DNA from: Tetradesmus obliquus
Taxonomy: Eukaryota > Chlorophyta > Chlorophyceae > Sphaeropleales > Scenedesmaceae
NCBI GenBank assembly: GCA_030272155.1
Contig: CP126191.1
Span: 4,176,501-4,240,500, forward strand
Direction of reading: 5' to 3'
DNA length: 64,000 nt
Shown here: positions 56,790 to 64,000 of the stretch, piece by piece
Layout of the letters: each line of letters starts with the position of its first letter
How positions within the stretch are numbered: the stretch's first letter is position 1
The notes under the pieces: model-generated
The model's input: the letters and a program-made list of their open reading frames with translations, nothing else
The model's database searches: none
What the model was told of the DNA's origin: nothing
Made by a program: the position numbers and the translations under genes

Positions 56790-59700
56790 ATGAAGTTCGC
56801 ACTATGTGGCGATTTTATGCTGTATGCGGTAGCTAGTATGCTGCTGTCCACAGCTGCAGCGTCAGCAGCAGCAGGAACAGCAGCAGCAGCAGGTGAACCC
56901 CCAATACGGGCTGGCCCAGCCGTAGGCACGATGCCCACCAGGTCTTCTTGGCCTCCACAAACCCCTCCCTACGGTTACATCAGCAATGTGGCCGGCGAAG
57001 ACGTGCGGGCTGGGCCCCTGCCACGCCTGAGCCACCAAATGCTTGCGCAGGCAGATGGCAGCACATTGCATGCACATGTTTTGGAGGCTCAGCGTGTACA
57101 TGCCAACATGCCACAAGCTCAGCAGGCCCTTCCTGATGAGCAGGATCCATGCGATTGCACACCTAAGCAGTGTGGCGCCGGGCGCTACTGGACTAAGGAA
57201 TCGGGCCCTTGTGCCGGGTGCTGGTGCCAGGAGTGTACACTCAACATGTTGAAAAGGCTCCTTTAAACCTGGCAATGTCAGCTGGGGTGAAGGCTGGGTA
57301 GGAAGACCGAAGGGGCCATGGAGGTACCACTTTGGCTACTACCAATGCGATCCATGCTGCAGATGTAACCCTGATGGCTACACCACTGCATCTGGCCCAA
57401 ACGGAGACCCGTTCCAGGGGTGGGTGCCGTACAGCAATAACACCGGTGCTGCATCAAGGGATGCATGCAGTGTGTGCCTGCCTGGCTATGGGCGGCATGA
57501 GCAACTCGGTGGAGTGCCGCCGTGCGTCTGCCTACCCTGCCCCGCTGGCACTTTCTCAGGCAAGCTTTGACAGATGCGACAGATGTAGCAGCCTCAGGAT
57601 CACAAATCGCTGTCACAAATGCCTTATGTTTGAGGGGTCTCCCACCCATGGTGCTGCAGCTACCATATGTTGTCTTCTGCAGGCGCAGCTAATGGTGTAG
57701 CACGACTAGAATCGTATGTGGTGGTGGTGCTGCGCAGATGCCGTGAAATGAATGACACAGATATCACATGATAGGCGTTGACGTTGCCGCTGCCCTCTGC
57801 ACGTTGCCACTGCTATCTGCACTCCTTCGTTCTGTCCAGCTGGTGGACCCACACCGATACTCTGCACACCTTGCCCCCAAGGGTTGACCACACACCCTGG
57901 CACCAAGTTCGTCAACATCACCGCATGCTCTGTACGTCAGCAGCAGCCTTCAACAGCAAGCAGAGATGCCTCAGCTGCTGGCCAGTCCAGCGAAGCTCTT
58001 GACACGCCCTTCCCCTCAGCAACTAATCCCGGCAGTGGCGACAGCAATGCCGTGCCAGCTGTGGTGGCTTGCCCCCCGGGGCGCTTTCCTGCTGGCACGC
58101 GGCAGCGGGGCAAGCTGTGCCCCAGAGGCAGCTACAGTGCAGGCGGCTCATCAAAGTGCAAGCCGTGTCACCCACACTACACAACAGCAAGGGCTGGTGC
58201 TACATCCGCAGATGCATGTACTGGCTGCGCACCTGGCTGCAGCAGCAGAGCAGACAGCCCAAGTTGGGTGTGTGGGCCATGCTTGCAAGGCACACACTCA
58301 GGTGAGTTGCATTGTGGTGTGTTTTTCTAGCACTAAACTCACCCTCCAAGTGTAATAACATTCTAACGACGGGACATATTATCAATACTAGAATTATCTA
58401 CTGGTAAGCAGGTTCGGATGAGGTCAGCTCAGGTTGCAGCCTGCAACAGCTCAGGCTGGCTGCCTCCGGGTGAACACGCCTGACTTCTAGCAAGCATGTT
58501 CAGAGCAGGTGTGATGTTGGTGGCTCCCGCAAATGCGTTCATAATGCTAATGACACACGATGTTGCCAAGTTGGCAAATTGGCAAGCCAAGCACCTCAGG
58601 CCATGAGCTCAGCAGCGTTGAGCAGTTACAAGTTACAAGTCCTACGCATCACTGAGGCTTCTGGCAGAAGCAGGCGAGCCTGCTTGAGCCTATGCTCTTC
58701 CGCGCGTAAATTAGAGATGACAAGGACAGGCCTGGTATGGGCCTGAGAGTTTTATTGTGAGAACTCTTTCCTATCCTACTACGAGCGCTGAGCAGGTGCT
58801 CAAAAAATGTTGGTGCATGGCTGAACAGCAATGTTATCCACCAGTCCCTAGTGTTGGTGTTCCTTTTGCTGTCCCCAGAACAGCGCCGGCAACGTTGATG
58901 CTGCCACCATTCCTGTTGTCGCAATTTTTTTTCCATTTGCTGTGTATTTGGCTGCCACGTGTGTGCAATGCATGCCATGTCATAAAGTAGGGTTGGTTTG
59001 TAACTGCACTGCCTGGTAGGCCAGCATGTTGTATCAGCTGATTAGCTGCCAGTCATACTGACATGGTGAGAGTGCCACAGCCAAATGAAATATGGTAACG
59101 ATTGCTTGAGCGTGTTGCGCCTGCTGCAGGTGGTTCAACACTGCCAGCCCCTTGCCGCACGTGCCCTGACCTTTGGACTACCCTCGCGAATGCATCCACA
59201 AGCGTGGTCAACTGCAGTGTCCCTGTGCGTGATGCGTACATCAAAGAGGCGCTGCTGCGTGGTGCTCAGGAGCTTGGGTCTGATCCTACAGAGAGGATGT
59301 TTGATGACTGGATACCACACGCCGACCTGTGCAGCTACGAGTTTTGGACAGGGGTGACTTGTGGTGAAAATGGACCGCGCAATTCAGGCAGCGAAGGACT
59401 CTACATCACCCTCAGTTTCACCAACCCGTTGAAAGGCGGGTTGCCACAATCTTGGGGTTCAGTGGGCCAATACATGCGGTCCATCACTGTGGAGTTTGGC
59501 TACGGGGATTTCTTAGAAGCGGGGACACCGACTAGTTCCTGGGGCTTGCTTACCAACAGGTCTTGCCAACTTGTTAGCCCGTACGTTCCAGAGACATGGG
59601 CAAACCTCACCATGGTGCGCAGCTTGAGGCTGTTCAACCTTGGACTGAAGGGCCCCGTCCCAATCCACATACTCTCTGCCATGTCTCACCTGGAGCGTAT

Positions 59701-62149
59701 TGACCTAGCATACAACCAGTTCACAACTCTGCCTGCACCACAAGTTGGGCAGTTCATGAGGTTGAGATATGTCGATGCATCGTTCAACATGTTGGGTGGC
59801 CGCTTACCTGAGGTACCAGAGGCCACGCATCCTGGCCTGCGTAGTCTTGTGCTCAGCCACAACATGCTGATCAGCAGCTTTCATACGGCACACACCTCCA
59901 GATGCTGCAAATCCTCGGCCTTGATCACAACTTTTTTTAGGTGCCTTTCGACGGACGAAAAAGAAAAATCAAAAAGTTGTTTTGACACAGTTCCTAGCAT
60001 TTGTTGCGCCAGCAGCTGGCGCCAATATTTTTTACATAAAATGCTGGATGCAATGGAGCAAAGTTGTACGTGGGGTCGCCGGAGGGTCACCATCCCCACC
60101 CCCTGCTGCTGCTGCTGCTGCTGCTGCTAGGCCCATTGATGCAGCAGGCTGTCTTTGCATGCATATGAAATGTACATAACGGTTTGAGCTGCAAATGCTG
60201 CGCTTGTGCGTCAGCGAACGCAGTATGGCGCGACTTGGCTGTGCTCATTAAGTTCGACACGCGGCTTGCAATCCTCGCTGCGCTGGATGCTTTTGGCACA
60301 TCAAACACACGACACAAGGCCAGACACACATTATACAACTGTTGAATCAGGCATTCAACGTCTAGTCTTCTGGCAAACCTGGTGCTCGAGTTTAATGGCA
60401 TCTTCAAGCATCAGCAGTCGGCGACAGGCATATAGACCAAGTTGTTGGATCGCGGAAATCACATTCAGTCCGCGAGCTGTGTGCGGTGTCTGTCAAACTG
60501 CGCCGGCCACCGCATCTCACACTTTTGCTGCAATGTTCGCAGGAAGAGCCGAGAGTAGCAGTACACAAGTTCATAGGAAGTTGCAGCCTCACAAGTGTGA
60601 GATGTGAAAACTTCTGTGCACTGAATTTGCACACGTCTCATTTGCTGTTACATACCAAGGTGTCACCAACACTATTTGGTCATGCATAGGTGATAACTTG
60701 CGGTGTGCCACCCGATGGCAGCACACCACCCAGCAGTTCTGCTGCCATGCCAGCTTGCAACGAGCCCTGCGCTGTAAGGGGCTCAGCCAACAAGATGAGG
60801 AGTTCTCGTGCCAGTGCCTTGTGGTGTACAACGCTTGGAATAAGGCTGCTCGTGACGCTACGTGAGGGCGATTGCTGCACATTGATTTCGTACCAGGAAT
60901 TTCATTTTTTGTCCGAACCTGCGAGCTTATTGACACGGTGTTGTTTGAGCCAGGCAGCTTCCCAAAACTTTCTGGGTTGGGTTTGGCCCACAACCGACTG
61001 TCAGGGAAAACGCCCAACGTCCTGCAGCTGAGACGCCTGAGTGGAGTGGACTTGAGCCACAACTTGCTAACGGCACTGCCAGATTTCTGGTGGCACAACA
61101 TGCCCATCGACAAAACCCGGGTTCCTTTCAACAATCACGTGGCAGTCGATGCGCATCACAACAAGATATCAGGCTCGCTGCCGCCGTTTGTGCCAACAGC
61201 AGGCGCCAATGGGACCTTCAGGCTAGCCGCTGACCTCTCATTCAACCAACTCAGCGGCAGCATCACAGCCAGCGTGAGGACGGCGGCAACACCCCGTCTA
61301 AGCTATCTCATCGCATCCCACAACAACCTTAGTGGCAAGCTGCCCCGCAACCTCATGCATTGACTGAGTGGCGTGCTGGACCTGAGCTACAACATGTTGA
61401 GTGGGCCTTGCTGCCCTGAGGAGTGGCATCGCTGGGAGTCCCTGCACGGGCTGTAACTTGAGCACAACATGTTGCAGGGCCCGTTGCCGACCATCTACAG
61501 CAACTGGAGTAGCTTGGTTACGCTCGACCTTGCCTCCAACCCTCTCAACACCACGATCCCACCGTTGTTCCTGGGTTCGTACTTGTACAAAGAGGTTGAC
61601 TACTACAAGAATGTGTACGAGACACATCGCACCATCCGTCAGGTGTACCTCAACAACTGCTCCCTCCATGGCACGCTGCCCTCGACCTGGTTGGACCAGC
61701 TGCTACAGGAAGGGCACGCACTCTCCCTGCATGACAACCCCGACCTGGGGGGCTGCCTGCCACCTGAAAAACAGCGCTCTTGGCAAGGAGGGAATTGGCA
61801 GGATTGGCAATGCGACTCATCACCAGGTGCAACGCTTGCCGGCTGCTCCCAGATGTTCCTCGTCAACCGCAACGCATCATGCAACTCCTGCTTCACAAGC
61901 AATCAGCTTGGTCCTTTCAGCTACTCGCGCGTCTTCTACTGGAGAGACATCAGCGCACGTTTTGACTGCAGCCAAGTTGACGAGCCCGGGTTCATATACA
62001 TGCCAAGGAAGGCTCAGCAGATGCGCATGTGCGACATGTGGCTTGCCTGGCCTAACAGCACAACCACGGTAGGTGGCGCATGCTCAGGGGAGTGGTGTGC
62101 AGGTATTGCCGGCACGCGCGTCACTGGTGTGTGTCAGCCCAAGGGCTGA
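56790..62149 (+). pseudogene. Decayed secreted Cys-rich / leucine-rich-repeat protein gene
   Basis: The original product was secreted, with TNFR/ephrin-receptor-like Cys-rich segments followed by leucine-rich repeats and a Cys-containing C-terminus. Segment 56790-57559: signal peptide (MLYAVASMLLSTAAASAAAG), then CDCTPKQCGAGRYW. At 57255 one extra A in an A-run shifts the frame to a TAA (57264-57266); the other frame then continues openly (GSFKPGNVSWGEGWVG ... CVCLPCPAGTFS). Segment 57840-58301 follows across a GC-AG intron (SYSAGGSSKCKPCHPHYTTA). Segment 59130 onward has LRRs (LTMVRSLRLFNLGLKGPVP), another frameshift in an ACACAC run near 59890, and TAG at 59938-59940. From 60872 the LRRs resume (LSGLGLAHNRLSG) with in-frame TGA (61361-61363) and TAA (61454-61456), ending at 62149. 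Open LRR sequence on both sides of each lesion argues for decay; assembly errors could explain the indels but hardly two nonsense changes. Confidence 0.72.
59941..60871. other. Unexplained 0.9 kb interrupting the LRR pseudogene
   Basis: The LRR reading ends around 59940 and resumes at about 60872. The material between shows no LRR pattern in any + frame. On the - strand there are fairly protein-like frames (60087-60407; 60680-60880, with LARELLILLAEPLTAQGS) but no family I know. It could be an inserted element, a large intron, or a deleted-and-replaced stretch. I see no obvious terminal inverted repeats or target-site duplication. Confidence 0.4.
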
Positions 62150-63104
62150 TCGAGGCGCATGCATCCGGCTTGGGCTTGGCTCGCAAGGCTTGTTGTGTGA
62201 CAGCTTGTCAACGAGTGCTGCTTTGACGCGACCAACTGGTGTCATGCAGGGTAAGATCTGAGTTGCATGCTGAGCATTTGCACTGTGTCACTGAGGTCAA
62301 TCACCCCTTGTGGCGGGTACTTGCAAAATGCATTTTGCATATGGGTTGGCATGTGCGGCCCATGTGGGTTGGCATGTGCGGCCTATGTAGCCTACAAAAC
62401 GCGGTGTTTTACCACAGCACGGTGTGGGAATCATGCACCTTGGTGAAGTCAACTGGCTGAAGGCGTGTGTTTCGTCGATGCAGCATGAGGAGTCTCACAC
62501 AACGCAACTACTAGTATCGGGAGGGACACAACAGCTGTCCAAGCGTCTCTGAGCATACTAGCGTCTGATGATTGCGCCTGGCGTGTCAGCTACACAGCTG
62601 CGTAACTGCAGTGCATGCTTGAAGCACATCGCGGCAGTTGGAGGATGTGTTTGTAGTGAGACCTGCGCAGGGCATGCCAGGGTGGGGTGTTGGAATGTGG
62701 CTTGCTGTGCAGCAGGTGACGTCGTTCTTGCAGGTGGTGGTTGGTGTCTGACATTGGCTTGCTTACTTCAGCCATTCTAGTTGGCCTGGTAGGCAAACAG
62801 CACCTCAAGATGTCAAGATGGCGATAACCAAATACTGTACATGCATATACTCGATCGATTACCATGCATATGCATACACCTGATGTCACCTCACACTGCT
62901 GCACATTGACCAAACCGCAGCCACACACTCTAGCCTGGCAAGTTACTGGCGTCTGCGCCCCTCAGCTGACATTCGATCTCCCATAACAATCACCATGTAC
63001 ATCAAGTCTTCGCAACCCACACCGCCGTATCATGTCGTCCTGTCACAACAGGGTTTCATCTGTTCATGAATTCATGTTATAAGCATGCACGGGTAATCCA
63101 GAGA
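62150..63104. other. Convergent intergenic region at the right side
   Basis: About 0.95 kb between the LRR pseudogene and the - strand oxidoreductase-like gene. No gene seen. A short ~20 bp direct repeat (TGGGTTGGCATGTGCGGCC) occurs twice at about 62342-62383. Confidence 0.5.
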
Positions 63105-63956
63105 TCAGCGCTGCACTAGTAAACCGTTGACGCGCCGCTCAGGGTTGTACTGTTCCTCGACAGCCAGCAGCCGCGCAGCATTAGCACCAAAGTACGACTG
63201 CCAAGGCTGCTGCTCCTCTCCCACAACACTGACGGTGGTTATAGAACCTCTGTCCCTTGCTGGAGGGCATCCGTGCCACCAACACAGCATCCACCCACGC
63301 AGCATCTTTAGCGTCCCGTGCCTGCGTCCCCATTTCTAGCTGCTGCTGGACTTGCAGTATATGTGTGTTATATAACACAGTCCCTGCACACACTAGTAAC
63401 TCACGTACAGCCCATGCTGCTGCACGCTGCTGCTGCACCGCCCGACAGCCACCCCGCCAGCCTCTGCTGCCAGCACCCTGCTCCAGCGCTGCACCTCAGC
63501 CGCCATGCGCCGCCGCCTTCGATGGTGTGGCTGCCGCAGCAGCAGCAGCTCCGCCAGGGGCGTGCCAAAGTCCTCTTCGTACACAGTGCGCAGCGGCTGC
63601 GTGCCCTGGTGTAGCAGCGAGTCATGCAGCGGCGAAGCCTGCCAAGGTGCAGCAAAGAGAGGGTGCATGTAAGTTTGACTGTCGATTGGCGCCAATGGGC
63701 AGGTCCCGCGAAGCTGCCATGCGGACAAATGCTGGAATACTATATTGTTGCATGCACAAACTACTGTATGCTATACGTCCTCGCAGCCGCAACAGCATGG
63801 TAGCGCTGGCAGCACAACAATGTAACAATCAGCTGCCAGCCCAGCCGCCACGCACCTCTCCTACGTCCAGCACTGCCAGCTGGCCCTGCGAGGGGCAGGA
63901 CAGGGGCAGCACATGCGTCACCTCACGACTCGAGTAGAGAGTGAACTGAGCGCACA
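63105..63956 (-). CDS. 3' part of a probable FAD-linked (BBE-like) oxidoreductase, partial and possibly frameshifted
   Basis: Three - strand segments, 5' to 3': 63956-63856, 63638-63405, 63345-63105; the 5' exons lie beyond the window. The last segment ends with PWQSYFGANAARLLAVEEQY-NPERR, closely like the C-terminal BBE motif of berberine-bridge-type FAD oxidases (YYG.NY.RL..VK..YDP). The preceding exon encodes HDSLLHQGTQPLRTVYEEDF and an Arg-rich helix. Within the last segment the frame changes by one base around 63230-63250: upstream reads WVDAVLVARMPSSKGQRFYN, downstream reads VVGEEQQPWQSYFG. No intron fits, so a 1-base indel (mutation or sequence error) is likely. The family call rests on the last ~30 residues. 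Confidence 0.45.
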
Positions 63957-64000
63957 CTGCGGCCACTTATGACCGCTGCTGTTTAACCTGGCTTTACAGG

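Noticed and set aside
61361..61456. Reassigned stop codons (TAA/TGA read as amino acids) in this nuclear genome
   Set aside because: Deg8 ends with TAA and several other genes end with TGA at the expected family C-terminus, so standard stops are in use.

Overview
The window reads as nuclear DNA of a green alga (Chlorophyta, most likely Chlorophyceae such as a Sphaeropleales/Scenedesmus relative). The evidence is: many short GT-AG introns; GC-rich coding exons next to TG-rich introns; pervasive CTG/CAG triplet tracts; TGTAA polyadenylation-type signals after several stop codons; a thylakoid-lumen Deg protease with a twin-arginine signal; and a PPR-SmR-cyclin protein of a class described from green algae. 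There is no operon structure. I built the gene models by joining open segments at GT/AG sites, checking reading phase at each junction, and matching remembered family motifs. They have not been tested against transcripts or databases.

Layout, left to right: (1) 3' end of an unidentified + gene (120-815). (2) Deg8-type lumenal protease, + (3766-8065, 10 exons). (3) EF-hand PP2A B''-like regulatory subunit, + (8569-11646, 5 exons). (4) NADP-type short-chain dehydrogenase, - (14517-18845, 10 exons), whose eighth intron holds six tandem copies of a ~184 bp unit. (5) SEC24 COPII coat subunit, + (20662-29138, 18 exons). (6) PPR-SmR-cyclin protein, + (30737-35634, 8 exons). (7) MIF/D-dopachrome tautomerase homologue, - (38281-39898, 5 exons). 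(8) PTC7/PP2C55-like phosphatase with an organelle-type presequence, - (41351-44826, 7 exons). (9) Membrane-anchored single-cupin protein, - (45318-47188, 4 exons). (10) Secreted Gln/Pro/Val-rich protein of unknown family, - (48025-50316, 4 exons). (11) Intronless diphthine-ammonia ligase DPH6, - (51091-52026), head to head with (12) a DTWD1-type tRNA acp3U transferase, + (52362-55755, 7 exons). (13) A decayed secreted Cys-rich/leucine-rich-repeat gene, + (56790-62149), with two frameshifts and three in-frame stops. (14) The 3' part of an oxidoreductase-like gene, - (63105-63956), running off the right edge.

The genes serve unrelated housekeeping roles: plastid proteolysis and RNA metabolism, ER export, phosphorylation control and translation-apparatus modification. 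The one suggestive functional pairing is DPH6 (eEF2 diphthamide) and the DTWD1 homologue (tRNA acp3U), which share a divergent intergenic region of at most 335 bp. Most open reading frames in the intergenic stretches are Cys-, Gln-, Leu- or Ala-rich translations of triplet repeats and TG-rich DNA, and I left them out.
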